Shown here one piece after another: positions 36,482 to 48,328 of a DNA stretch of 64,000 bases. Every line of letters begins with the position of its first letter. Position 1 is the stretch's first letter. Location of the stretch: NCBI GenBank assembly GCA_958295665.1, contig OY282560.1, positions 264,354,641 through 264,418,640 of the forward strand. The letters run 5' to 3'. Source of the stretch: Tipula vernalis. Lineage: Eukaryota > Arthropoda > Insecta > Diptera > Tipulidae. The translations under genes and the position numbers were made by a program. The notes under the pieces were generated by a model. The model was not told where the DNA came from and made no database searches. It worked only from the letters and a program-made list of their open reading frames with translations.

Positions 36482-36737
36482 CAGTAAAACCCCGTTCATC
36501 CACATGCTTGGAGATGAAGGAATGCCGAATAGGCGAATATTCTACGATTTTCTATTATTTCATATTATATTTGATGTACATACATATAATTATTTTACAA
36601 TGTACTGCACAATGGATTCTAAAATTGAAAAATATGTAAAAAGCCAAATAAATTTTCTGTGAGTCCCCGAATAAACAAAATGAAAGAGGGGAAAGCTGCT
36701 TCAGTTAATTGAACGCCAAATAAACGGACTTTTACTG
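36482..36737. mobile_element. pogo/Tigger-like MITE with TA target duplication
   Basis: The left tip CAGTAAAACCCCGTTCATCC and the right tip, whose reverse complement is CAGTAAAAGTCCGTTTAT, match the consensus of pogo-group elements (CAGTARAACCCC). TA flanks both sides (36480-36481, 36738-36739). It is 256 bp and non-coding. Confidence 0.78.
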
Positions 36738-37285
36738 TATCATGCTTAATTAAGTTCAATCTACAGCAAGTCCAAAGTTTCCATGGCCAGGATTAGTTTC
36801 AGCCTATTTCTTAAAAGCTCTAGTGCTCTTAATGTAAATATTCCTGCTCATTTTCTATGGCGTTTTCTCAGCATAGAGTATGAGAACTCACTCATTTTGA
36901 AAATATTTCATGAACAATTTTTCTCGCAGTTAACAAAAATAAAATTTGAACATTTTAATTTAAAATTTTCAATTTGCCTCACATGTAAATTTTTTAAACT
37001 CAAACAAATCAAAATTAAGGAAATGTAAAGTTCATGTAAAGTTCGTAAAGCTTGTAAAATTCGAATATTGAGATGCTGTCTTGAGATGCGTATTGCTTTA
37101 CCAATTCTAAATTTTAAAGCCGCGTGTACTTTGTCAAATGTTGTGAATATATTATTTAATAAACTGTAAATCTGTTTCAATTTTCGTTTCCTGCTTTAGC
37201 ATTGTTCATCACTACATTTCATATTATAAATATTTTTTACTTTGTATTCGGTGATAAATTGTTTGTCCGAAATTTTATATTACAG

Positions 37286-37407
37286 CCGTTATGATTGAAT
37301 GTGACTCTATCAACATGGAATACGAATTCAATGCAGATCATCCGTTTGTCTATTTTTTGTGTGATAATTTAGGACAAGTATTCTTCATCGGCCGTTTCAT
37401 TAATTAA
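37286..37407 (+). CDS. Serpin alternative terminal exon G, acidic loop
   Basis: Acceptor AATTTTATATTACAG, then CC and 39 codons to TAA. The loop VMIECDSINMEYE is short and acidic. The core FNADHPFVYFLCDN is a strong match to F-x-A-D-H-P-F-x-[FY]-x-L, and the end VFFIGRFIN carries F-x-G-R. AATAAA is at 37465-37470, about 60 nt after the stop. There is no basic residue around the predicted scissile bond, so the target would not be a trypsin-like protease, and a non-inhibitory role is possible. Serpin identity is secure from the core. Confidence 0.85.
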
Positions 37408-38539
37408 AACAATAATTTTGAAATATTATAAACATATTAAATGTATTAATAGTTAAGAGATGTCAATAAATTTAAGAATTTTATTTTATTTTATCGCAAA
37501 TTAATTATTTTGTTTTTGCATTTTATCCAACACTTAATTAACGCTTGTTTGGTTCAGGTTCCGTTCAACTTTTTCTGTAAATTTGCTACCATTCCTCCTC
37601 ATACTGATATCAAATTTTTCATTTAAGTAATCAAATTCCGCCTAAAGATCGTTTCACATGCTGGCACGTATCCGTTTTAATAATTAAAATTTTGACAGTG
37701 GTAATATTTTTTTCGTTTGTTCCACCTCAAATAAAAATATAGTGTACTAACACTACCAAGAAGATGTTGTGATGAATCGTCATCATTTCTATTTTGTTTT
37801 ATTTGAAATAATTATAACTAGAGTTATAAAGAAAAATCGGTTTTGGGGTGAACTTTGGAGGCGATTTTGTAAGGACAGTAAGGACATAAAGAAATCTTTT
37901 ATTTTTTCATGTGGCTATTAAAGTTTCAAGCAAATCGTTGAGTTCGGGTTGGGGGTTTCCTAGTAAGACCACACATAAATTCTGAATTTTCAGAGGTAAA
38001 AACTGTTACACACACCGATGTAAAGCAAAAAGAAAAAAACTGAAAATTTTGTTTTTTATTCATTTTTATTTATATCTCGATAACGGATGGACGCCTGTTA
38101 ATGGTGAAAAAATGTTATTATTCATATTTTGATAGTGGCTAAGCGACCGTTAACATGACTAAAAATGTTACACGCGGTGCAATAAGCTCTATATTTTTTT
38201 TTTGTGAAAATTGCCGCCAATAAATTAAAGAAAAAGTTAAAATTAACGGAATATTTCTTTTTATAGAATCGCCATGAGTTATGCTATTATTTGTATCTTG
38301 AAAACGCCTGAAGGGTCCAGTTATCCTCAGTTATCTCATCAAGGCTACAGTGACTGAATTTCTTCTTCAACACGTCGTTGTATTATTAGCGAATCTAATT
38401 TTGTTTATTATTAGGATATTAGAAGGTTTTCTTTTGTTGTTAAAAATAGACATTTACTGTGAAAAAATGGTTGTCCTGGAAAATCACTTTGTCATGTCTT
38501 TTCGCTTAATCTGGCAGTTTTTGCTTCAATGCTCGGCGT

Positions 38540-38990
38540 GGTGAAGGTTTCGTTGGGTTGGAGCACTTCAAAATACAGTACACCCAGCTGATCCCACCAA
38601 ATACAGAGCATACTCTTGACGTGTTTTTTTCCACTTCAGATTATCGTAGCGTATCCATTTTTCATCACACCTAACGATCACACAAACAACTTTTCTCTCT
38701 GTGGGCTTCAACGCGTGCGTCACCGAATTTTCTTACTTGCGAATCATTTCAACGGCATTTAATCGTCTGGAAATCGCTGATCGATCAACAAGTAATGATT
38801 CTGCAAGTTCTTCTTCCGCTTCATTTGGGTTTTCATCGAGTAAAGCTTTCACTTTCGCATCTTCAAACTTTTTCGGCTGGTCTTGACGTTCCTTATCTTT
38901 CACCATAGGCTTCCAACAACATTCGCCGATTTTCAGCATCACTTTTCTACACACGGAATTTAAACTGCAAAGATTCTCGCAAATTGCGCT
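38540..38990 (-). pseudogene. mariner transposase fragment with internal deletion
   Basis: The minus-strand frame contains KKFEDAKVKALLDENPN, then LAESLLVDRSAISRRLNAV, the second helix-turn-helix of mariner transposases. After a frameshift it continues into CDEKWIRYDNLKWK, the block with the first catalytic Asp. About 70 residues between them are lost, and nothing follows on the C-terminal side except a W-x-x-G-V-like scrap. Inactive. Confidence 0.75.
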
Positions 38991-38997
38991 TTGTTGA

Positions 38998-39400
38998 TTG
39001 ATGGCCCGGTTTAGGATCCTCCCGAACTTTTGGCTCCGTCCTACTTACACTCATTTTACATCAACTTAGAAGGATTGAATAGGATATGATTGTAATCAAC
39101 CCGGTTACAGCCACTTTGGCGGTCAATAGTAGTAGATTAGCTCATGCTTAGCACATCAATATTTTTTTAGCATCAATTTTTTAATTGATACCTGCTTTTC
39201 AATCCTTGGCATCCTAATGTAAGTCACTAAATTAATTAGGAACTAATTACTAAACTCAACCTAAATAAACTTCCAGAAGGTACTTCTAAAAACAAATTTT
39301 AAACAATTTCTTCTTCTTTTGTACAGCTTAAAAAAATGACTGTAAACTTAGATCTGTAACGTCTGGATCTATCAGTCCTCACCTTACTTCCTCAACAGAT
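38998..39400. repeat. Dispersed repeat copy related to 63510-63960
   Basis: Starts CCCGGTTTAGGATCCTCCCG and shares GCCACTTTGGCGGTCAATAG and TAGTAGATTAGCTCATGCTT, then about 200 bp more, with 63520-63900. The two copies are in the same orientation and about 85-90 percent alike by eye. Confidence 0.75.
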
Positions 39401-39709
39401 TAAATTCAAGATTTCATCCAAAATCAATGACTCGAAAAATGAACGTCGAACAAAAAAGTATTTCAATTTTAAGATGTTCAATTGTTTACTTACAACACGT
39501 TGCTTCTTAAAAAAATATAGCTTCCTATTCAAAAAACAAGTTTAACATTGAAATAACCTTTAAGATAATCACAAAATATAAAATAAATGTTATTATCCTC
39601 CTTCCTCCTCAAAACCAAACAACTTTTATATGGAACACATTGTTCTGAAACGCTTCTTTTTCGGTAGAAATGAATGCCCGGATAATAGAAATTTTTGGTC
39701 AATAACATA

Positions 39710-40118
39710 CGGGGTGACCCGTTTTAAAAGTATCCGCTAAATAACTCCTAGGGGAAGGTCTAAATCAATAAAAATTTAGATACAAAAGTTGAAAAATTTT
39801 TAGGGGGAAATCAAATGATGCCCTTTAACCTTGGGATCAAATTTCAAGGTTAAGTCGTTTTTTAAAAATGTAAACAGCTATTTTTGACGTTCATCAATAC
39901 ATTATTATCTTTCAAACTCCAGAGTCAAAAATAGGTGTTTCCATTAAAACAAACCGACTTGACCTTGAAATGACCTTGAAATTTGACCTCAAGGTCAAAT
40001 TGAAGGTCATCATTCGATTTCCTTCCAAAAATGGTGCAACTTTTGAATATTCACTTTTTTTTATTTAGGCATTACCCTGGTAGTTATTTGAGTAATACTT
40101 TTAAAATGGGTCACCCTG
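39710..40118. mobile_element. MITE with GGGTGACCC ends carrying TGACCTTGA motifs
   Basis: The left tip CGGGGTGACCCGTTTTAAAA and the right tip, reverse complement CAGGGTGACCCATTTTAAAA, are flanked by TA. Inside, 39959-40010 carries a cluster of TGACCTTGA, CTCAAGGTCA and TGAAGGTCA sequences. It lies just upstream of the decayed serpin exon at 40252. Confidence 0.78.
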
Positions 40119-40251
40119 TATAAATTATGTTCGGCAGATTGGACAGTTTTTAACCATGTCAAAGCTAATTTTACATTCATATTTTGTTCTGTACACATAC
40201 TGTGCCAGCTACACTATGTTTTTCGTACCTAAAATGTTTTACATGTTTCAG

Positions 40252-40423
40252 GATATATGATGCTAAAAATTACCAAGTTACCACAAACTTTGGAGAAGTA
40301 TTTACAAAGAAAATTTTACTATACTATGTAAAATGTTATATGGAAAATACAAAAATAAATCTAAAAGGACAAATTAATTTTTCTGTGCCGGTCAGCTTGA
40401 CATCTATTCACCAACAACATTAG
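40252..40423 (+). pseudogene. Decayed serpin terminal exon (candidate)
   Basis: A plausible acceptor (TTTTACATGTTTCAG) is followed by GA and a phase-matched frame beginning YMMLKITKLPQTLEKYL and reaching QRKFYY, which can be laid on MMARC-PPPP-FTADHAFYY of A4. That frame hits TAA at 40329. A +1 change of frame just before it restores similarity: LLYYVKCYMENT, then KINLKGQINFSVPV, which parallels YYILHDSS and VYFSGRVNIPIVN, ending at TAG 40421-40423. I read this as an old serpin exon with one frameshift and a degraded D-H-P-F motif. The similarity is weak and judged by eye. Confidence 0.4.
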
Positions 40424-41810
40424 AGCAAACAGTCTACCTACGGAAGGTAAACGGTTCAAACATCAAGCAACGTTTTACAAGTACATAACGATAATTTTTC
40501 TGTTGTATTTAATTGGACAATCCTAAACTACTTGCCGTCATGTCCCATAAGAAGCATGTTTGTTTGACGGTATGTCGCATTTTCCTCATGTTTCCTTTGT
40601 TTTTATATTATTTTCCTTATCCAGTCTTAATTATATTTTATAAATTTTTAATGAAAAATACGTATCGTGCACAATATTTTCTTTCGTGCAGAATATTTTA
40701 TTTGTTCCCACTAAAATTCAATGAACTGGAAGAAAGTATGTCATTTCTAAACTGGAGAATGAAAACAAAAGTCTCGCGTTAATATCGTTTGAACGAAATA
40801 ATTGTGTGGGCCTGGTAATGTATGGTGAGTTTAGGGGCCATTCATCATTTGGTTGCAAATTTCGAAATCAATTAACTGAATGCTCTTAGTTCTTATTCGG
40901 GAATTTCAAACACATTTTTGTTCCACACCGATTGCCCATCATAAATATTTTAATTACCAATAAATCTTGTTTCTAAAACCACATTTTAATTATTAAGCAA
41001 TGCCGAAAACAGTATGTACATTATGTAACCAAGTTTTAGTGATTAGAAAAAATCGATATAATTTCTACAATTTGCTAGAATCTAGAAAACATATTTCTAC
41101 GAGTAATACTAAAGACTTTTTTTCTAGTAGACGAATGTCTATTTATCTAGGGATATGGTTTTATGACATGTTTTAATCTAGTAGTTTGGCTTTTACAAGT
41201 TTACTTTGCAAAATAATTTTGATTTAGTGTTTTTTTAATCACTAAAATTTGCGCTTAATCGATATACATTATACGTTTTGTCAACCAATAACATTTTAAT
41301 ATTTTTTTTTTTTTTTGACAATCAAAACAGAGATGTTCAAGTAAAAATGATTGTATAACAACTTTTCACGTGAGCGAATTCAAATTATGCATTTGCATTT
41401 AAATTTATTCAAAACATTTTGAAGTATACTTGGAGCAAATTACAAGTGTATACATAAGTGAAATTTAAAATAATTACTGTCAAATCGTTAAAGTAAGAGC
41501 AAGATTTAGGGAACCATACATGCTATGTATTTGTATAATGTAAGATCCCTCTGTATATGCAAGCCAAAATATCTGCAGCATTTTCTAAAAGGGATTTCTA
41601 TAAGAGGTGTGGATTTTATGGTTTTCCATCTATAAGCTACATTAAAAAAACAATTTTTAATTACATTTTACATTCACTTTACCATTTTCTGAAACCAAAC
41701 TTTTCCGGAATTTTTATCCAGCCATATGTAAAATAATATTTTTTAGGTATACTATATGTAAAAGTAAGATCCGTTTTTTGGTTAAAATTACATGTTTATT
41801 TAGTAAGTAT
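40424..41810. other. AT-rich spacer
   Basis: No exon or element recognised. An 89-codon frame at 40513-40782 is hydrophobic, AT-driven and without known motifs. Confidence 0.45.
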
Positions 41811-41822
41811 ATAAAAGTGGTA

Positions 41823-42848
41823 TTAAAAGTATGCTCCATCAGAAGCTACAACCTTCGCCCATATTTTAGGCAATTCACGAATTCCCTTTCCGAAAAAGTC
41901 GTCGTCTTTTGAAGCGGTCCATTTGTCAAGCCAATTTTTGATACTTTCATAAAATGTGAATCTTACGTCTTGAAGGCCTAACTGTATCAACCGGAATAAA
42001 TAGTAATCCGAAGGAGCAATGTATGGCAAATATTGCGGGTGGGATAGAACTTCCCAATCTTGCCCCTCTAGGTAGGTCTTAATGGCCCTTGCAGTTTGTG
42101 GTTTTGCGTTGTAATACTGCAAAATCAGTTTATTGTGTCTATTCTCCCATTCTGGTCAGTTATCTTAAACAGCTCCTTTCAAAAGTATTAATTGCCGTCG
42201 GTAGACTTCGCCATTAATAGTTTCAAAAGGTTTCAGTAGCTCCTAATATACCACGCCTTCCATATCCCACCAAATACAGAGCATAACATTATCACAATGA
42301 ACATTTCGCTTTGGCTGTGATGAACCAGCTTCACCAGGCTTTTTTACCCAATCTTTTATACGTTTAGGATTCTCATAGAAAATCCATTGTTCGTCTCCAG
42401 TCACAAGTCGATGCAGAAAACCCTTTCTTTGTTCTCTTTGAAGAAGCATTTCAGAAGTGATTTTTTGACATTCCATCTACCTTTCTGTTAATTAATGTGG
42501 TATCCTATTCCCAAATGTTTGAACTATCCCCATTCCATGTGGACGTTTTCTGACAAAGGATTGATCAACATTCAATGCTTCTGCCAATTCTGTTTGCGTT
42601 TGTGTGTTGTCTTCATCCAATATTGCTTGCAATTTTTCATCTTCAAATTTTTTCGGTCTACATTCACGTTGTGCGTTTTCAACATCGAATAAATCTTCTT
42701 CAAATTGCCTAAACCACCTTCTACCCATACTATCAGAAAAAGCATATTCATCATAAGCTTCTACATGTAAACGATAACGTTCAGCAGCGCTTTTCTTTAT
42801 AGTAAAAAAACATACAACAAAACAATTATTTGGCACAAAACTCTCCAA
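41823..42848 (-). pseudogene. Degenerate mariner transposase
   Basis: Reading from 42848 down: a helix-turn-helix region with SDSMGRRWFRQFEEDLFDV and PKKFEDEKLQAILDEDN, a frame break, MLLQREQRKGFLHRLVTGD with EQWIFYENPKR (first catalytic Asp), and a second break. It then reads LQYYNAKPQTARAIKTYL, where mariners usually have H-D-N-A-R-P-H, so the second Asp is Tyr. Last comes PQYLPYIAPSDYYLFRLI with the third Asp. The length of about 340 codons is close to full. At least two frame breaks and the Asp loss make it inactive. TIRs were not identified with confidence. Confidence 0.85.
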
Positions 42849-43190
42849 TTTGAATCGAATAAAAAATTGTGTTGTTTATTTTTTAATCAAATGTCATATA
42901 CAACGTTTTGAAGGTTATGAAGAGGCTTTCCAAGAACATGTACTACCAAATTCACACAATAGATCATGTCAAACTGTCAAGAAAATACTACTTTCGCGAA
43001 CGGTGCTATCTGCTAGAAAACTCGACCTTTCAGATCCTAGATGTCACTACTACTGATAATTTTTCTTATGTAGAATTCTTTTCACCCAAAAACATCATAA
43101 AAAATTGATCTACATCAATGTTTTTTTGATGTACATCAATTTTATGAAATGCATATTTTTCAAAAATTTCAACTCTGCTACTAACTCCAA

Positions 43191-43838
43191 CTAAGAGTAT
43201 TTTCTTTTATTCATTCTGGATATTCCGTATATTCCGAAAGTGACATAAATCATTCTGTTATTCATTCCACTCCTTCTATTCCTTTTTTAGTTCATTCTTT
43301 TATTTATTCGGAATATTCAGAATGTATTCTTTTTGTACTACATCGAAAGGTGGAATAAAAAGAATATTTCATCTGACGTTTTGTAATTATGTTCGATGTT
43401 TACAATTTAAACGATTAAATTGAATTAAATCGTACATACTATGGAAAATGAAATTATTAATTATGATACAATTAATCGTTTAAGGCGTAAAATAATAAAA
43501 TTTTCGAAAATTTTTTTAAAAATAGTTTTATATAGAGCTTGGCGGATACAAAAAGTCCCAGCTTATCTTTTTAAGATATGTATATCAATTAAATTAAATA
43601 TTACATTGTGTGTTTTCACGCACAAAATATTTGCAACTTCATTTAATTAGAATGAAATTATTTATTTAATTTGTTTCCTAATTTTAAAAATAAAAAAAAT
43701 TCATGCTATGGAAAATATATTCCAGTTATTCCAATCCGTTCTTTTATTACATTACGTACGGAATATTCCAAGGTCACGTGATCAATATTCTATTTCTTCT
43801 GTTCTTTCTGAGGAATGAATAAAAGAAAATACCCTAAG
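43191..43838. mobile_element. Inverted-repeat element, AGTATTTTCTTTTATTCATT ends
   Basis: The left end CTAAGAGTATTTTCTTTTAT and the right end, reverse complement CTTAGGGTATTTTCTTTTAT, define a 648-bp element. The interior has repeated TATTCCG/GGAATATTC motifs and no credible gene. Confidence 0.7.
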
Positions 43839-45030
43839 ATAGAAACGTCAATTTCAAGTTGTCAATTAATTGTCCATGTAGAGTTTTTTTGCATTTTAAT
43901 AACCGTTTCTTGGCTATTTGCTTTAGAAATCGTAGAATATGGACTTTATATTATAATTATAAATAAAATAGAAAACATTGTACGTTCCTAAATATCTGGA
44001 AATATTGTTACTTCCACTTGTTCAACTTGATTTTCTAAACGTGAAAACTGTTATTCATAGATTTATATTACTATAGATAAGAAACAAAGCTTTTTCCCAT
44101 ATAAAATCTTCTATTTCAAGCGTGCACAGTTGGAGAAGGACGGATATATATATATATAGATCCTTACGAAAAATAAATGGTTGCACTTTCTTTTATGTAA
44201 ACCAACATTTAGTTTTATTGTTGTTAAATAGTAGTTGTGCGTAGTTCCGTGAAAATTAAAAATTATCAAATAAAACAAAACAATACAACAAATAATTAAT
44301 TATTATTTGTGATAAACTATTAAAAAAATAAATGAAAAATGAAGTGTATAATCAGAGAATGTCAATGAATTGAATTTCTTTTCATCGATAAATTTTATTC
44401 TGGTTTATGTATAACGAAATTAAAATTGTAATGTAAATATTGTAATTTATGATAAAGAAAGTGCACTTTTAATTTAAATTTATTACATAATTATCAAAAA
44501 ACAAATGTTGTTGTTATTGTTGTTGTGTTCCTTACGATTTGTTTACAATTATTTTTACCAGGTTCACACTAAAAGTGTAAAATAATGACGCGTTGTTAGA
44601 AAATGTTATTTCTATTAATAAAATTAATTTTATTAAAAATGTTGAATTTAAAAATAATTATAAGTGTACGTATTTGCATCTAAAATAAAAATCTGTTTTT
44701 AAACTTCAATTGTTCTATTTTAAGCAATCTACTATATTCTAATCCATTGAATAAAATTCTAAATACGACCCTAATATATTTTAGTCTTACTCTTTTTCGC
44801 ACATAATTTTTGATGCTTGACGTTTGTTTATTTCTTCTCTATAGTATTTATACCTTTATTGTGTTATTATTACCAGAAAGCATGGTAATATACATATATA
44901 TATTCCAATACTTTCTGTTATTGCCAATAAAAACACAAAACAACATCAACATTTTTTTCATGTACTTTTCACAGCACAAAATTTACAGTCATTTGAAAAA
45001 GCAAAAAAAAAATTCGACATTATAATAATC

Positions 45031-45708
45031 TCCGATTTAGACGTACCAACATTTTTTTCACGACAGAAATTGAATGTATTAGTACATTACGATTTTCATT
45101 TGTAAGACAGGAACAAAAATATAAGCCAACAAAATTTTGTTGGTTTGTTTTCTTTTTTTTTTTTTTGACTTTGTTATGATAATGCGTGATTTACACGTTC
45201 CAACAATGTTTCCCAACAAAAAATGAAGAGATTGGTAAAGACAAGAACAAACATATAAACAAACAAAATTTTGTTGGAGTTTTTTTCTTTTTTTTTAACT
45301 TTGTTTCCATAAAAAAAATTTTTGACTATAAAATATACTCGACCCGAGTATATTTTATGGAAACAAACAACAACAAACACAATAAAAATGGCGATTTGTG
45401 AAACATTTATAGCGCTTTATTTTTATTTAAAAATTTTATTTTTTAAAAATTTTAATAATAAAATACAATTTACATTCGAAAATTTTTCATTTTATGCGGA
45501 AAATCATAATTTTGAGAAAAAAACTAGTGTCACTGCCGTATTTATCAAAAAATATATCGTCGATCTTATACCACCAAAAAATTATGGTATGATGAGATTT
45601 TTATTGTATACTTTTCTCTTTTTATCGCGTATAGATTTTTTTCTATTGCGTGTAAGTGTCAACAAAAAAATGAAATGCTAAACAAAATGTTGATACGTCT
45701 AAATCGGA
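45031..45708. mobile_element. Inverted-repeat element, TCCGATTTAGACGTA ends
   Basis: The left end TCCGATTTAGACGTACCAAC is mirrored by the right end (reverse complement TCCGATTTAGACGTATCAAC). An inner palindrome around TATACTCGACCCGAGTATA lies at about 45330-45362. A 119-codon open frame (45322-45681) is AT-rich and without recognisable domains, probably chance. Confidence 0.72.
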
Positions 45709-46380
45709 CGTAATACTGTCAAATTAGTTTATGTAGGTGTTATTTTTTGACTATGTGAGTGTTTTTTACGATATAATAAATTATTAGTAATCGTAGTAAA
45801 TGTTTTGTTCCAGTTGTTTCCGCCCCTCTTGCTTTTAATTCCTTTTTAATACATATTTTCTAAAATAATTTAATAACAATTTTATTTGGTTTAAATTATT
45901 TATAAATATTTGTTTAAATAATTATGTATAACAATAATAATACTTGGTTTATCGGTTGTGTCCAATTTTGTATTTGAAAAAGAAAGGTACGATATATATG
46001 AATGAAGAATTTAGCGTTGGTGTCGTTTAGTGCTGCCACCTTTTAGAAAACGTTAAGTGGTTGCGTTCTACTTTAGTAGTGACAACTAGCGGCAAATGTA
46101 ATTTTTTTGCCATTATACTACTTTCGCTCGATCTGCTTCCTTTCGGAAAACATGATCTATACATATAAGAAAAATTACCCCATCTATTAGAAAAATAGAA
46201 CTTACTTTTAGATATACCCAATATATTTACACATACGTGAAAACTAAATTTGGAATCTATCAATTAATCTGTAAGACATAGTTTAATTTCGTTCAATTTT
46301 ATTCACACACATACAAAACTACCAAGCACTTTTTAAATGAAAATAATAATCAACTCATGTAAGTAAGCGATTACTTTGTA
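45709..46380. other. AT-rich spacer
   Basis: No gene recognised. Confidence 0.4.
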
Positions 46381-47190
46381 TAGGTAATAAATAAAATTAG
46401 ATTGAAAATATGAGAAAAAATTGGACATATAATAAACGGAAAACATTGATATTAACCGTATTGGTATTTAAATCCATTTTTATTAAAAATTTAACATCAA
46501 CAACAAAATAATTTTCTATTAAATTTGACATTTAACATTACCAAAAATCAAAAAAAAACTCGAAAATAATAAAAAACTCTCGGAAAATATCGAAAAAGTT
46601 CTAAAAGGCATCTATCGGAATTTTTCCGACTAAAATTCACCTATCTACATAGTAGCGTAAATTTTATGCGTAAGTACTTCGGTTTTCTACACCATCGTAT
46701 GAGATTGAGTAGTTGTGAGAAGCTATAAGTACTTGCGAGTACTTTACTACCCTGAATGGAGGACAGTTAATGAAATATATGACTAAATGTGATTCCATTA
46801 AGCAAAAAAATATCTAATTTAAAAATCTGGAGTTACACCATTTTTACAATGAACGACACAAGTCCTCCCATTCCTTTTCAAAGAAATTTTCTAGGCATTT
46901 CGTTTTTGATTTTTGGTGCATATCTGATGGAGCGGTTTTGTAGGCTTTAACAAACACTTCACGTTTTCTTGTTTGAACATAGTAGCATCAGCAAAGCAAA
47001 TAACAGAAACATTACTATTTTTGTTTATGCAATGCACAAATCTTGATAAAAATTTTAGCTACAAAATTGCACAATCTATGTATAGTAAATTAACAAATCT
47101 TGTGATTTCTAAAATGGGATTACTGACGTTTTGTACTGCATTAATTAAAGATACTCGTGGTTAATAATAAGTTAATTGTTTTTATTACAG

Positions 47191-47302
47191 AATTAGAAGA
47201 CGTGTGGCCAAAAGGCGATCGAGCAATACGCAATTGCCCAATATATTGGGTAATAGGCGAGAAAAACCAATTTTATTCGTTGGTGGATATTTTGACGCTT
47301 AA
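47191..47302 (+). pseudogene. Serpin terminal exon I with a frameshift
   Basis: Acceptor TTTTTATTACAG, then AA and a phase-matched frame LEDVWPKGDRAIRN followed by CPIYWVIGEKNQ, comparable with A-N-H-P-F-Y-Y-T-L of exon F. In the adjacent frame the sequence reads REKPILFVGGYFDA and then TAA. This is a very good serpin C-terminus and close to EKQIYFTGRYFGV of exon J 0.7 kb downstream. The two halves join by a one-base shift around the AAAAACC run near 47260-47270. Without the shift the frame runs to a stop at 47343-47345 with an unrelated tail. The paralogous segment of the second block has lost this exon by deletion. Probably a dying exon. Confidence 0.55.
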
Positions 47303-47769
47303 CTGTGGCTACTTTATTTATTGTGTCGCACACGTGGTAATATAGTGGTTTTTGGAAATACTCGTATTATTTGAGATTTTAATTAATAAAGGGTTGTAGT
47401 AGGTAGTAGAGACAAGAAACCATTTTTCCCATATTTTGAAACATCCTATATTCCCAATTACTATAGGTAATTTGTTCAAACTGTAACAGATGAAAAAATT
47501 TTATATTTCCTCTCATTTCTGGTTCTAAACATTATGACATTTTCCATTATTTAATTAAGGCCACTTTTGAGAGAAATTTGTCAGGTGGGGCATAATTAAC
47601 AAATCAGTTCTAAACTAAACAAATATCAAAACATTCAAAGAATTTTATTGGAGAAAATTTGAGGAAACAATTCGTACCAACCTTGTGGATATAGATTTAA
47701 AGTTTGTTAAATAGATACATCTCCCAGAGGAAAAGGAGTAACATCCCTTAAGCCATCCTATTTCAGGAT

Positions 47770-47825
47770 AAACAATATTTTTTATAAAAAAATATATTTT
47801 TTATAAAAAAATATATTTTTTATCA
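47770..47825 (+). repeat. ATATTTTTTATAAAAAA minisatellite
   Basis: About three head-to-tail copies of an 18-bp AT unit just upstream of exon J; block J2 has fewer copies. Confidence 0.7.
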
Positions 47826-47873
47826 TCCACACATGCAACGATGAGCTTTAACATTTTTCATTTTTTGTTACAG

Positions 47874-48010
47874 GTGTACGAATGATGCTTACAAGCGCTC
47901 CACGGCGCGTTGATCCAATTTATTTCACAGCTGATCATCCCTTTAACTTTGCATTACGGGACCGCAATGAAAAACAAATTTACTTTACTGGTCGATATTT
48001 TGGTGTTTAA
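47874..48010 (+). CDS. Serpin alternative terminal exon J
   Basis: Acceptor TTTTTTGTTACAG, then GT and 44 codons to TAA. The loop VRMMLTSAPRRVDPIY leads into the core FTADHPFNFALRDRNEK, a near-perfect serpin motif, and the end QIYFTGRYFGV. AATAAA is at 48103-48108. The split codon would start Gly rather than Ala if the upstream base is G. The putative scissile region is L-T-S; in the paralogue J2 (54942) it is L-K-C. The two copies keep frame, acceptor and poly(A) signal. Serpin identity is firm. Confidence 0.88.
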
Positions 48011-48221
48011 ATGTTTGTGTTTTATTGAATTTATGGCGAATATAATATATTGGATTACAACAGTTTTTTTTAAAATGTGGTTTGGGTTGAATACACATAT
48101 TTAATAAAGGGTTTATAATTTTAAAAGCAACAAATGAAATTTTTTTTTGCATTCACTTTTTTTTATTTGGCAAATAATGATGATTTAACAAAACTTAGTC
48201 ATTGAATTCAATTTTGTTTAG

Positions 48222-48328
48222 GTATGTTTAATAGCCGATATACATTCAATGAAATTCACTCTTTGCGGCCACCACAAAATCATGGCCCATTTATAGTTGA
48301 GTTATCAAAGAATGTGTCGCATTTTTGA
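48222..48328 (+). CDS. Possible serpin-like terminal exon K (weak)
   Basis: The acceptor AATTTTGTTTAG is followed by GT, in the same phase as the serpin exons, and 34 codons to TGA: MFNSRYTFNEIHSL, then RPPQNHGPFIVELSKN and VSHF. N-H-G-P-F-I-V-E-L-S can be set against A-D-H-P-F-Y-F-V-L, but the closing F-x-G-R strand is absent. The duplicate at 55287 keeps the frame despite an indel of three nucleotides, which hints at coding. It may be a truncated serpin exon or chance. It lies 212 bp after exon J's stop, beyond that exon's AATAAA signal. Confidence 0.3.

Noticed and set aside
40513..40782. 89-codon hydrophobic open frame
   Set aside because: AT-driven Phe/Leu/Tyr composition, with no homology recognised and no supporting signals.
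45322..45681. 119-codon open frame
   Set aside because: Lies inside an AT-rich inverted-repeat element, with low-complexity F/K/N/Y composition and no domain.
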